A stretch of DNA of 64,000 nt from Candidatus Terasakiella magnetica. GTDB lineage: Bacteria; Pseudomonadota; Alphaproteobacteria; Rhodospirillales; Terasakiellaceae. Location of the stretch: assembly GCF_900093605.1 (NCBI RefSeq), contig NZ_FLYE01000048.1, positions 62,001-126,000 on the forward strand, read 5' to 3'. A program made the position numbers and the translations under genes. Of this stretch, positions 36,814 to 44,747 are shown piece after piece. Under the pieces are notes generated by a model. That model did not search any database. It was not told the origin of the DNA and worked only from the letters and a program-made list of their open reading frames with translations. Every line of letters begins with the position of its first letter. Position 1 is the stretch's first letter.

Positions 36814-37641
36814 ATGGTCGACTCCCCCTACCCTCCTGTTCAAGCCTATCTCAACACTCACTTCATTGAAGGCCGTGAAGGCCGTGCCTTGCGCATCCTG
36901 TCAGAATATATCGAACCGGATGCCCGTTTTGAGGCGCAAAACGTTGAAGATACCATTATCTTTTTTGGTTCTGCCCGCACATTGCCACGCGATGTTGCTG
37001 AAGAACAATTGGCTGAAGCACGCAAAAATAACGGTGATGTTAAACGCGCGGAAATGGACCTTCATATGTCGCGCTATTATGAAGATTCGCGCGAGTTGGG
37101 ACGCCGCTTAACAGAATGGTCCAAGGGGTTAGAAGGGGTTAAAAAACGCTTTGTGCTTTGTACAGGGGGCGGCCCGGGCATTATGGAAGCGGGAAATCGC
37201 GGGGCTTCTGAAGCCAAGGGGCTCAACATGGGGTTTAATATCACCCTGCCGTTTGAACAACATCAAAACCCTTATATTACACGTCAGCTTTCTTTTGAAT
37301 TTCGCTATTTCTTCATGCGTAAATTCTGGTTCATGTATCTAGCCAAAGCCATGGTCGCCTTCCCCGGTGGGTTTGGCACAATGGATGAACTGTTTGAAGC
37401 TCTCACGCTAATCCAGACAGATAAAGTCAGCAAGCGCCTGCCTATCGTCCTTTATGGTAAAGAATTCTGGGATGATGTGGTTAATCTGGATGCTTTGGTG
37501 AAATATGGCACCATCAGCCCAGAAGATATGGAGCTTTTCACCTATTGCGACACGGTGGATGAGGCCTATGATTATCTCACCAGTTTCCTTGAAGAACATG
37601 CCCTTGAGGAAATGGCGAGAAGTGATTCAAAGGCACCTTAA
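36814..37641 (+). CDS. LOG family protein (nucleotide 5'-monophosphate phosphoribohydrolase type)
   Basis: The start ATG at 36814 follows GAGG with a six-base spacer and gives 275 residues; an in-frame TTG at 36802 is less likely. The protein has the lysine decarboxylase-like Rossmann fold of LOG enzymes: TGGGPGIMEAGNRGA and the PGGFGTMDE catalytic motif (residue 184 on). LOG proteins hydrolyse cytokinin-riboside or other nucleoside monophosphates; the longer TIGR00730-type branch seen here is often of unknown substrate. It lies convergent to the CRP-family gene, nine bases apart. Confidence 0.9.
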   Translation: MVDSPYPPVQAYLNTHFIEGREGRALRILSEYIEPDARFEAQNVEDTIIFFGSARTLPRDVAEEQLAEARKNNGDVKRAEMDLHMSRYYEDSRELGRRLTEWSKGLEGVKKRFVLCTGGGPGIMEAGNRGASEAKGLNMGFNITLPFEQHQNPYITRQLSFEFRYFFMRKFWFMYLAKAMVAFPGGFGTMDELFEALTLIQTDKVSKRLPIVLYGKEFWDDVVNLDALVKYGTISPEDMELFTYCDTVDEAYDYLTSFLEEHALEEMARSDSKAP

Positions 37642-37650
37642 AAACAGCCT

Positions 37651-38358
37651 CTAATCAAACTCTGCGGCTTCCAAAACATCACGCAATGCATCTTCATCCA
37701 TAAGGGTGACTTTGCCGCGTGCAAGCTCTATCCAACCTGCACCACGCCAGATTTGCAACTGCTTATTCACGCTTTCACGGCTCGTCCCCATCATGCGGGC
37801 GAGCTCTTGTTGGGGCAGGTTCAGTCCGATCAGAACCCCGCCATTCTCACCCTCTTCCCCATAAAGTTCTGCCAGATTAAGCAAGCGTTTTGCCAAGCGT
37901 CCATCAAGGGGTAAGAAGGCGGCATCTTCCACCATTTCAGAAGTGATGCGCACACGGTGACACAGAAGCTGCATGACCTGAATACAAAGCTTGGGATGTT
38001 TTTCCAAAAACGGGATAAAATCACGCCGTTGAATAACCAATAGCTCACTTTTTTCCATGGCAACCGCATCGGCTGTGCGGTCCATACCATCCAGCAGGGC
38101 AATCTCACCAAAAAACTGGCCTTCCTCAATGATATTGAGCGTGACCTCTTTGCCGTTTGGCGAGGTGGTGACAATTTTAATCTTGCCTTCCTGCACCCCA
38201 AAAAGACTATCCCCGGGATCACCTTTTACAAATAACGTCTCGTTTTTTGCCAGCTTGCGCGTCACGGTCATGGACAACAAACGATCCAGCATATCGCCAT
38301 CAAGCCCGCTGAGGAGCTCACTATTTGCCAGTAGTTCTTTCTTGTCGCGAATAACCAT
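37651..38358 (-). CDS. CRP-family transcriptional regulator
   Basis: With ATG at 38358 (after AAGGTG; a GTG three codons upstream is less likely) the product has 235 residues. An N-terminal cyclic-nucleotide-binding barrel (about 15-130) includes GQFFGEIALLDGMDRTADAVA, in which the E and RT positions match the cAMP-contacting residues of CRP. No N-terminal cysteine cluster of FNR type is present. The C-terminal helix-turn-helix has LARMMGTSRESVNKQL: the SRE residues equal the Arg-Glu pair with which CRP reads TGTGA. A perfect TGTGA-N6-TCACA box is centred 50 bases upstream of the ATG, suggesting self-regulation. Confidence 0.88.
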   Translation of the reverse strand: MVIRDKKELLANSELLSGLDGDMLDRLLSMTVTRKLAKNETLFVKGDPGDSLFGVQEGKIKIVTTSPNGKEVTLNIIEEGQFFGEIALLDGMDRTADAVAMEKSELLVIQRRDFIPFLEKHPKLCIQVMQLLCHRVRITSEMVEDAAFLPLDGRLAKRLLNLAELYGEEGENGGVLIGLNLPQQELARMMGTSRESVNKQLQIWRGAGWIELARGKVTLMDEDALRDVLEAAEFD

Positions 38359-38400
38359 TCCAAGCACCTTTATTGAATATTAAAAACAAAATAGCAGGTT

Positions 38401-38416
38401 TGTGAAGCAGCTCACA
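38401..38416. promoter_or_regulatory. CRP-type operator between divergent promoters
   Basis: TGTGA (38401-38405), six bases, TCACA (38412-38416): an exact match to the CRP consensus half-sites. On the plus strand TATAAT (38441-38446) is a good -10 box that places the centre of the site near -44. On the minus strand TAATAT (38382-38377) places it near -38. Both lie close to the class II activator position, and neither promoter has a recognisable -35 box. The regulator gene at 37651-38358 is the obvious binder. Confidence 0.75.
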
Positions 38417-38449
38417 GATAAACTATCAATCCTATGGTTATATAATAAG

Positions 38450-38570
38450 TAACTTCTCTAGTGCCCTCTATGAGAAGCCTCCCTTTCAAACGGTCTTCCC
38501 CTAGACATCGTTTGAATAAGACCCTATAGAGAGGATGGTCCACCCCGAGCCATCCTCTCTTTCGTTTTTT
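38450..38570 (+). ncRNA. Candidate small RNA (about 120 nt) with C-rich loops
   Basis: The region runs from just downstream of the TATAAT box to a strong terminator and has no open frame of note. Three stem-loops can be drawn. Stem 1: CTTCTC (38453-38458) with GAGAAG (38472-38477), loop containing GCCCTC. Stem 2: CAAACGGTCT (38487-38496) with AGAC (38503-38506) and CGTTTG (38509-38514), loop TCCCCT. Stem 3: the terminator, loop with CACCCC. A single-stranded CCTCCC (38479-38484) lies between stems 1 and 2. Repeated C-rich, anti-Shine-Dalgarno-like loops resemble small RNAs that block ribosome-binding sites. It could instead be an attenuated leader of the flavoprotein gene. Confidence 0.55.
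38528..38570 (+). terminator. Strong Rho-independent terminator
   Basis: AGAGAGGATGG (38528-38538) and CCATCCTCTCT (38550-38560) form a perfect 11-bp stem with an 11-base loop, followed by TTCGTTTTTT. It points in the plus direction although the gene upstream on that strand (LOG) ended almost 900 bases earlier, so it must serve a transcript starting in 38417-38527. Confidence 0.92.
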
Positions 38571-38583
38571 AGGGCTGTTTAAA

Positions 38584-39798
38584 ATGAGCATGAAAAAAAT
38601 TGCACTTATTGGCGGCGGCCCTGCCGGATTGATGGCAGCTGAGCAACTTGTCGGCAAAGGCCATGAGGTTCATCTTTTTGATGCGATGCCCTCATTGGGG
38701 CGCAAGTTTCTCATGGCCGGTAAAAGCGGGATGAACCTGACCCATAGTGAAGAGTTAGAAGAGTTTTTAAAACGCTATAGCGATGGGGCGCCCGTTCTGG
38801 AACAAGCCATTCGTGAATTTAGCCCTGAAGATATTCGCAATTGGGCGAAAGATTTGGGCATTGAAACTTTTATCGGCAGTTCAGGGCGTATATTCCCAAC
38901 CGATTTCAAGGCCGCCCCGCTGCTGCGCAGCTGGATTAAATCCCTTAAAATTAAGGGCCTTCAAACCCATATGCGCCATCGCTGGATGGGATGGGACAAG
39001 GGCGAGCTGATCTTTGAAACACCCAATGGGCAAACCAGCTTTAGCGCCGATGCAACCCTCCTTGGGCTTGGCGGGGTCAGTTGGCCCAAGCTTGGTTCAG
39101 ATGGAAACTGGCAAACTGCCCTTAGAGAGCGCGAAATATCACTAAATGAGTTTAAGCCAAGTAACTGCGGTTTTCTTGTGGAGTGGAGTACGTTCTTTAT
39201 TGAGAAATTTGCAGGCCACCCTGTTAAATCCATCGCCCTTAAAACGGAGCTTGGCTATAAAAAAGGCGATTTTGTTATTTCCAAAACAGGTGTTGAAGGC
39301 AGTGCTATTTACACCCATAGCCGTGCCTTAAGATTAGAAATTGAACAACAGGTTAAGGCCGCCCTTCATATTGACCTCACACCGGATCGTTCCCTTGAAC
39401 AATTGCGCACCGCCTTGCAAAAACCACGCGGGTCAAAATCCATTTCCACCCATATTAAACGGGCAACGGGGCTAAGCGGTGTTAAAGCGGCCTTGCTGCG
39501 TGAATGTCTGGATAAAGACCGTTTTTCTGACATGGAAAAACTCGCCATTGGCATTAAAAACCTGCCACTTGATTTAACCGCCCCGCGCCCCATTGAAGAA
39601 GCGATTAGTTGCGCAGGCGGTGTCGCCTTTGATCAGCTTGATGAAAACCTGATGGTAAAAAATCACCCCGGCCTATTTATCTGTGGTGAAATGCTGGATT
39701 GGGATGCGCCAACGGGGGGCTATCTGCTCACGGCCTGTTTTGCCTCGGGTAAACGCGCAGGCAATGGTGCTGCCAAGTGGCTAGGCTCAAGGCCCTAA
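38584..39798 (+). CDS. FAD/NAD(P)-binding flavoprotein (HI0933/BaiN-like, TIGR03862 type)
   Basis: This 404-residue protein starts with a dinucleotide-binding motif (IALIGGGPAGLMAAEQLVGKG) and the family signature LGRKFLMAGKSGMNLTHSE, and ends with GGVAFDQLDENLMVK, LFICGEMLDWDAPTGGYLLTACFASG. These are typical of the HI0933-like flavoprotein group, whose substrate is mostly unknown. An in-frame ATG two codons later is an alternative start. The gene begins 13 bases after the terminator 38528-38570, with only a weak AGGG site, so it may depend on read-through. Its end overlaps the end of the convergent hybrid kinase by four bases. Confidence 0.87.
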   Translation: MSMKKIALIGGGPAGLMAAEQLVGKGHEVHLFDAMPSLGRKFLMAGKSGMNLTHSEELEEFLKRYSDGAPVLEQAIREFSPEDIRNWAKDLGIETFIGSSGRIFPTDFKAAPLLRSWIKSLKIKGLQTHMRHRWMGWDKGELIFETPNGQTSFSADATLLGLGGVSWPKLGSDGNWQTALREREISLNEFKPSNCGFLVEWSTFFIEKFAGHPVKSIALKTELGYKKGDFVISKTGVEGSAIYTHSRALRLEIEQQVKAALHIDLTPDRSLEQLRTALQKPRGSKSISTHIKRATGLSGVKAALLRECLDKDRFSDMEKLAIGIKNLPLDLTAPRPIEEAISCAGGVAFDQLDENLMVKNHPGLFICGEMLDWDAPTGGYLLTACFASGKRAGNGAAKWLGSRP

Positions 39799-42743
39799 AT
39801 AATTTTCTTTTCAAAGGTCCGGTTAATGGTGCCCAACAGATCAGGAATATTAACCGGCTTGGTCACATAGGCACGAAAACCTGATTTCAGACCATGTTCA
39901 ATATCTTCCGGTAGAGCTTTTGCACTTAGGGCAATCACCGGGATCGCTTGGGTTTTTACATCATTTCGCAAGATATTCATGGCCTCAAACCCGTTCATAC
40001 CGGGCAGGTTGATATCCATTAAAATAAGATCGGGCGTGTGACGCTTGGCATAAGTAACAGCAGATTTCGCATCATTCACCATGACAAGTTCAACACCCGC
40101 CAAATTTGATATTGCCCGTTCAATCAAGAACTGGTTTGACGGGTTGTCTTCTGCATAAAGGATCGTCTTGCCACTTGTATGACTTGGTCCCGCACCATCT
40201 TCCTCTTCAATGATCTCGTTATTAAACCCAACGATAAAGTCGCTTTGTAGCTGACTATCCTCATTTTCAATAAAATCTGGTTTGGTTGTGGGCAAATACA
40301 GGCTGAAAGTTGAGCCTTTCCCTTCTTCACTTTCAACCTGAATGTCCCCACCCATCATTGTGACCAATTTGCGCGTGATGGTCAGGCCAATACCACTGCC
40401 TTCAATATTTTGGCCCTCCACACCCAAACGGTTAAAGGGTGTGAATAAATCTTTCATCTTGTCTTTTGCAATACCATAGCCACTATCGGAAATTGAAAGG
40501 ACAAGGGCATCTTCTTCCTGCTCAACACATAAGAAAACGTCACCTTCATCACGGTTATATTTAATAGCGTTGGAGAGAATATTAACCACAACCTGTTTTA
40601 AGCGAACCGGATCGCCATATACGCTAATCACATCCTCATCAATCTGGTTATGCAAAGTAACAGAGCGGTCATCCGCCATATTTTGCACCAAATCAATGGA
40701 ATCACTCACGGCTGCAACAAGATCAACTTCCATGATATTAAGCTGCATTTTGCCAGCTTCAATTTTTGCCAAATCAAGGATTTCGTTGATCAGCCCTAAA
40801 AGATGCTGACCTGCTTTAAAAATATGCTGGGTATATTCACGTTGGGTTTCGCTAAGCTTGTCTTTGCGGCTCATTTCCATCAATTGAGCAAAACCAAGAA
40901 TCCCATTTAGCGGTGTGCGCAGCTCATGGCTCATGGACGACAGAAATTCCGATTTCGCCCTGTTGGCCTGTTCGGCCTCATCGCGCGCTTTAATCAATTC
41001 GCGTGATCGTTCATCCACCAGTTCCTGTAAATGATCACGATGGCGAGAGAGTTCTTCTTCTGCCTTTTTGCGCTCATCAATATTTTCTTTAATGGCAAGA
41101 TAACGCTGCACACTGCCATCGGGCTCATACATAGGGGCGATGGAAAGAAGCTGCCAAAAGAGGCTGCCGTCTTTTCGTTTATTTAAAACCTCACCTGACC
41201 AATCCTTGCCTTGCTTTAAGGTCTCCCACAGGTTTTCATAATATTGGTGTGGCATATGGCCTGAGCGCACCATGCTGGTTTTATGACCAATGGCTTGTTC
41301 GCGACTAAAGCCAGTATTCTCTGTAAATTTCGCATTTACATATTCAATCACCCCGTCCGTATTGGTGATGATCACCTCAGCGGGAGATTGCTCAAGCGCA
41401 TAAGATAGGCGGCGCATGGTTTCGGCATCTTCACGCAGGCTGGTAACATCTTGAGACACCCAGACAAAACCACCGTCTTCCATCAGGTTCGTATCATTAT
41501 CCACCACACGTCCATCGTGGTAATAACTTTCCCATGAGCATGCTTTTTGCCGTAAACTATTTAAATCGCGCTGATCAGGGCTTAATGTACATAGGCTGAG
41601 GCTTTCCATTTCCAATTGATGGAATTTTTCATAGGACGTGCCCGGTGCAGCCCAATGTTGATCACAGCCTGTAATCATAACAAAGGCCTGATTGGAAACT
41701 AATAACTCACCCGTCTCATCAAACACGGCAATCCCGTGGTTAATCTGGTTTAACGTGGCTTCTAAAAGATGAAGTGATTTTTCATTTTCTTTTTGACGCA
41801 GGCGATATTCCCGTTCTTTAATTTTAGAAATATCACTACAAACAAAGATCGCCCCTTCTTCTTTACCCTGACTGTCATAAAGCCGCGTGGCGCGGAGCAA
41901 ATAAGGATGCGCAATCGCCGCATTACCATTTGATGTAATCTCAAAACGCAAAGAGACCTCGGCCTCAAAAGAACTCACAGCAAAACAAAGTTGATAGAGA
42001 AGCGGCTTGTTTAGATTAAGCTGTCCCTTATAATCTTCTGCAAATCTTTCAAGGTCTTTATTGGCTAATAAATCATCAACGCTGCGACCTAAAAACTCAT
42101 CTTCTTCACAGCCATATACAGACAGGGCCGTCTTGTTCACCCGTTGGATATGACCATCAGGCCCTGCAATGATGATCACTTCACTAATGGTATTGGTGAC
42201 CCGGTTTACAAGTTCGTTCAACTTAGTCAGGCGTTGTGATTTTTCTTTCCATTCCGTCTTTCGCGACATCATTTCAGAAAACATGCGATCCATGTCTTCC
42301 ATACCTGAAACCACTTGTTCTTCCAACGCTGTGTTCGCTGCGCTCTTGGCTTCAAGCTCCATCTCAAGGATATGGATACGATCTTTTAGGGCCTGTACAT
42401 CTGGGGAAACGGCCTGCGCAGATGTGATAAGAAAGAAATTCTCATTATCACTGAGCACATCATAGGCAATGGAATTCTGCCCCACCAGCTCATAGGCATG
42501 ACCATGGCGCGGGCACACCAATGTATTGCCCTCAACTGGGGCATATATCAGGGAGGCTCCAGCATGTTTGCACGCAAGAGGAACCGCAATATAGCGCCCG
42601 CTAAAGGTTAAGATCATAACCTCACTTAACTGATCTGCCCCCACAAGGCGGACCTGACCGATCCAGCGTTTCTCCCCTTGAAAATCCACCTCATCATGAA
42701 TGGTGATTTTAATTGGCATATTTTCACGTGTTGAAGGGATCAT
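39795..42743 (-). CDS. Hybrid histidine kinase with N-terminal Rieske [2Fe-2S] domain
   Basis: This 982-residue protein has no membrane helix. Residues about 10-105 are a Rieske ferredoxin-type domain with both ligand pairs: C58-x-H60 (ACKHAG) and C77-x2-H80 (CPRHGHAYEL). A coiled linker (about 110-175) follows, then three or four PAS segments (about 175-295, 325-420, 445-560), one with a PAC motif KRKDGSLFWQLLSIAPMYEPDG. The kinase core has His606 in [16 protein letters not shown] and an ATPase domain with SDSGYGIA and GSGIGLTITRKL. A C-terminal receiver carries Asp910 (LILMDINLPGMNG). It is the last gene of the hydrogenase operon; its ATG overlaps the protease stop (ATGA) after a GGAGGGAG site. 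Likely redox or H2 signal output; the response partner is not in the window. Confidence 0.92.
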   Translation of the reverse strand: MIPSTRENMPIKITIHDEVDFQGEKRWIGQVRLVGADQLSEVMILTFSGRYIAVPLACKHAGASLIYAPVEGNTLVCPRHGHAYELVGQNSIAYDVLSDNENFFLITSAQAVSPDVQALKDRIHILEMELEAKSAANTALEEQVVSGMEDMDRMFSEMMSRKTEWKEKSQRLTKLNELVNRVTNTISEVIIIAGPDGHIQRVNKTALSVYGCEEDEFLGRSVDDLLANKDLERFAEDYKGQLNLNKPLLYQLCFAVSSFEAEVSLRFEITSNGNAAIAHPYLLRATRLYDSQGKEEGAIFVCSDISKIKEREYRLRQKENEKSLHLLEATLNQINHGIAVFDETGELLVSNQAFVMITGCDQHWAAPGTSYEKFHQLEMESLSLCTLSPDQRDLNSLRQKACSWESYYHDGRVVDNDTNLMEDGGFVWVSQDVTSLREDAETMRRLSYALEQSPAEVIITNTDGVIEYVNAKFTENTGFSREQAIGHKTSMVRSGHMPHQYYENLWETLKQGKDWSGEVLNKRKDGSLFWQLLSIAPMYEPDGSVQRYLAIKENIDERKKAEEELSRHRDHLQELVDERSRELIKARDEAEQANRAKSEFLSSMSHELRTPLNGILGFAQLMEMSRKDKLSETQREYTQHIFKAGQHLLGLINEILDLAKIEAGKMQLNIMEVDLVAAVSDSIDLVQNMADDRSVTLHNQIDEDVISVYGDPVRLKQVVVNILSNAIKYNRDEGDVFLCVEQEEDALVLSISDSGYGIAKDKMKDLFTPFNRLGVEGQNIEGSGIGLTITRKLVTMMGGDIQVESEEGKGSTFSLYLPTTKPDFIENEDSQLQSDFIVGFNNEIIEEEDGAGPSHTSGKTILYAEDNPSNQFLIERAISNLAGVELVMVNDAKSAVTYAKRHTPDLILMDINLPGMNGFEAMNILRNDVKTQAIPVIALSAKALPEDIEHGLKSGFRAYVTKPVNIPDLLGTINRTFEKKII

Positions 42744-43228
42744 AAGCTCCCTCCTTGGCTGACGTGATCTAAAATAAGGCCAACGGCTTCATCCACCTTG
42801 GCGCCAACTTCTGCGCTCAGTTCCATCTTAAATGTTTTTGGGGATGCAACCGTGCAGGTCAGCACCTTAATATCTTCAACAACTTTTTGGTCTTCTGCCA
42901 GAATATCAAGGCCTTGTAAAATGGCCCCCACCCCAAGCCCGTGTGATGAAATCTCGCCCGCATGTGTTTGTGCCTTAAAATGCTCAGCACTGTGCCAAGA
43001 TAGCCCCACAGTGCCCGTATCATCCTTTAGCGCATCAACCACAATGGCCTGCTCACAACCTTCAAACAGATTAAGGGCTGATAAGCTGGAGGTTCCCCCA
43101 TCCATGAGCTTTACATCAGTCCCTAAATCCTGTTGGGATAACGCCTTAAAAACAGCCGTACCAAACCCGTCATCCCCATGAAGGGGATTACCAAAACAAA
43201 TGATATGAGTGTGCGCGTTTTTATGCAT
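42740..43228 (-). CDS. [NiFe] hydrogenase maturation protease
   Basis: With ATG at 43228, sharing its A with the large-subunit stop (TGATG), the protein has 162 residues. FGNPLHGDDGFG and the region VVDALKDDTGTVG hold the acidic residues that bind nickel in HupD/HybD-type endopeptidases, and SSHGLGVGAIL matches the HGxG segment. It should cut the C-terminal tail of the large subunit once nickel is inserted. Its presence within the operon agrees with the short tail seen on that subunit. Confidence 0.9.
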   Translation of the reverse strand: MHKNAHTHIICFGNPLHGDDGFGTAVFKALSQQDLGTDVKLMDGGTSSLSALNLFEGCEQAIVVDALKDDTGTVGLSWHSAEHFKAQTHAGEISSHGLGVGAILQGLDILAEDQKVVEDIKVLTCTVASPKTFKMELSAEVGAKVDEAVGLILDHVSQGGSL

Positions 43229-44733
43229 CACTTACCAAACCACAACCTTTTATCATTGCCCATCACATGGACGGTACAGACCAAACAGGGATCATGTGAG
43301 CGAATAACATGACCAATTTCCAACGGGTCATTTTCATCGGCAATGGGCACACCGATCAGGCTTTCTTCCCAATGCCCACGTCTTTCCTGTGCATCACGGG
43401 GTGAGGCATTCCACGCCGTTGGGGTCACCACCTGATAATGAGCGATTTTGCCATCACGTATTTTCACCCAATGTCCAAGGCAACCCCGCGCAGCCTCAAT
43501 GGTACCAAAACCCTCACCATCCTGCCCAAGGGGCTGATTTTCAATAAAGGGTTGATGCTCATGTGCAAGAAGGTCATTTAACAGCTTGCGCACCATCAAC
43601 AGGCTTCCCGCTTGACGACGAATGCGCGCAAATTGACGCAGCCATGCATTGCTGCCCTCAGCCTTGGCAAAATCGCGCATCAAGCCATCACCGCTATTTA
43701 ACAAAGAAGATAGTGCCCCTGTCTGCACGACCTGATCATCATAGCGTGGAGCCTTGGCCCAACTATAGGCCTTACCGCCTTCTGAATAATTCGGCTGGGT
43801 CACCCCGTCATAGGGATGAAGCGGTTTCGCCAGCTCATCATTAAACCAGGCATGGGATAGGTCTTCAGTGATTTTTAGATGATCAAAGCTTTGCTGATTA
43901 TCCACATCACCTTGGCGAATATAACCACCTGTGCGCAACAAGCTGTTGTTTTCTCCATCAGGAAGGTAGCCATAACTTAAATGATTTTGCGAACCTTGGG
44001 CATAATCCTGTAAGCCAAGCAAGCGTCCAAAGCGGGTAAAGAGGCTGGCGATATTATCGGGATTTTCCTCACACCATTGCAGGTAATCCGCAGCTTTATC
44101 CATCGCCATCCAGTTTTCCAGATCATCACCAATGACGCGTTTTTCAAACCAGTTTGTATAGCCATCAAGCACATTTAACGCATCATGAAGATTGCGCGTA
44201 TTAACTGGCGTGGTCACCCCACCGGGCACCATATAGGACGAATGCGGCCATTGCCCGCCAAAGATGGCAACGATCTCGACAATCTTTTTGCTTTGTTTCA
44301 CCGCATCGCGATAAGCTTGACCTGATATTTCCTTAAACTCAGAAACCACCTGATCAAAACCTTCAACCCCTGCATATTTTTCATGACATAGGTCTGGGGT
44401 GAACATCAAAAAGGTCTGGCGACAATCAGATAAAATTTCTTCTGCCAGCAAACAGACATTGCGAATACGTTTACCATTATCAGGTACGGAAATATTAAAA
44501 GCATTTTCCAAGGCCAACACGGCCGTGTAAAGATGGGCTGTCCCGCAAATGCCGCAAATGCGCGGTGTGATCGCCAATGGGTCTAAGGCATCACGCCCAA
44601 TGAGGATTTGTTCAAACCCGCGATAAAGAACCCCTTTACACCAAGCATCCACCACGCGACCGTCCTGAATTTCCACATCCAGTTCCAGATCACCTTCTAC
44701 ACGGTTTAAATCTATGGCAATGCGTCTCGACAT
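43228..44733 (-). CDS. [NiFe] hydrogenase large subunit
   Basis: This 501-residue catalytic subunit binds the Ni-Fe centre through the L1 motif RICGICGTAH (Cys60, Cys63) and the L2 motif DPCLVCTVH (Cys483, Cys486). Beyond His489 a 12-residue tail (VMGNDKRLWFGK) remains to be removed by the protease. The usual RxEGH motif near the N-terminus reads RVEGD. By eye it is closest to the cytoplasmic group 2 hydrogenases. No membrane anchor, cytochrome b or hyp genes are in the window. The gap to the small subunit gene is 14 bases. Confidence 0.92.
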   Translation of the reverse strand: MSRRIAIDLNRVEGDLELDVEIQDGRVVDAWCKGVLYRGFEQILIGRDALDPLAITPRICGICGTAHLYTAVLALENAFNISVPDNGKRIRNVCLLAEEILSDCRQTFLMFTPDLCHEKYAGVEGFDQVVSEFKEISGQAYRDAVKQSKKIVEIVAIFGGQWPHSSYMVPGGVTTPVNTRNLHDALNVLDGYTNWFEKRVIGDDLENWMAMDKAADYLQWCEENPDNIASLFTRFGRLLGLQDYAQGSQNHLSYGYLPDGENNSLLRTGGYIRQGDVDNQQSFDHLKITEDLSHAWFNDELAKPLHPYDGVTQPNYSEGGKAYSWAKAPRYDDQVVQTGALSSLLNSGDGLMRDFAKAEGSNAWLRQFARIRRQAGSLLMVRKLLNDLLAHEHQPFIENQPLGQDGEGFGTIEAARGCLGHWVKIRDGKIAHYQVVTPTAWNASPRDAQERRGHWEESLIGVPIADENDPLEIGHVIRSHDPCLVCTVHVMGNDKRLWFGK

Positions 44734-44747
44734 ATAGGGCTTCCTGC

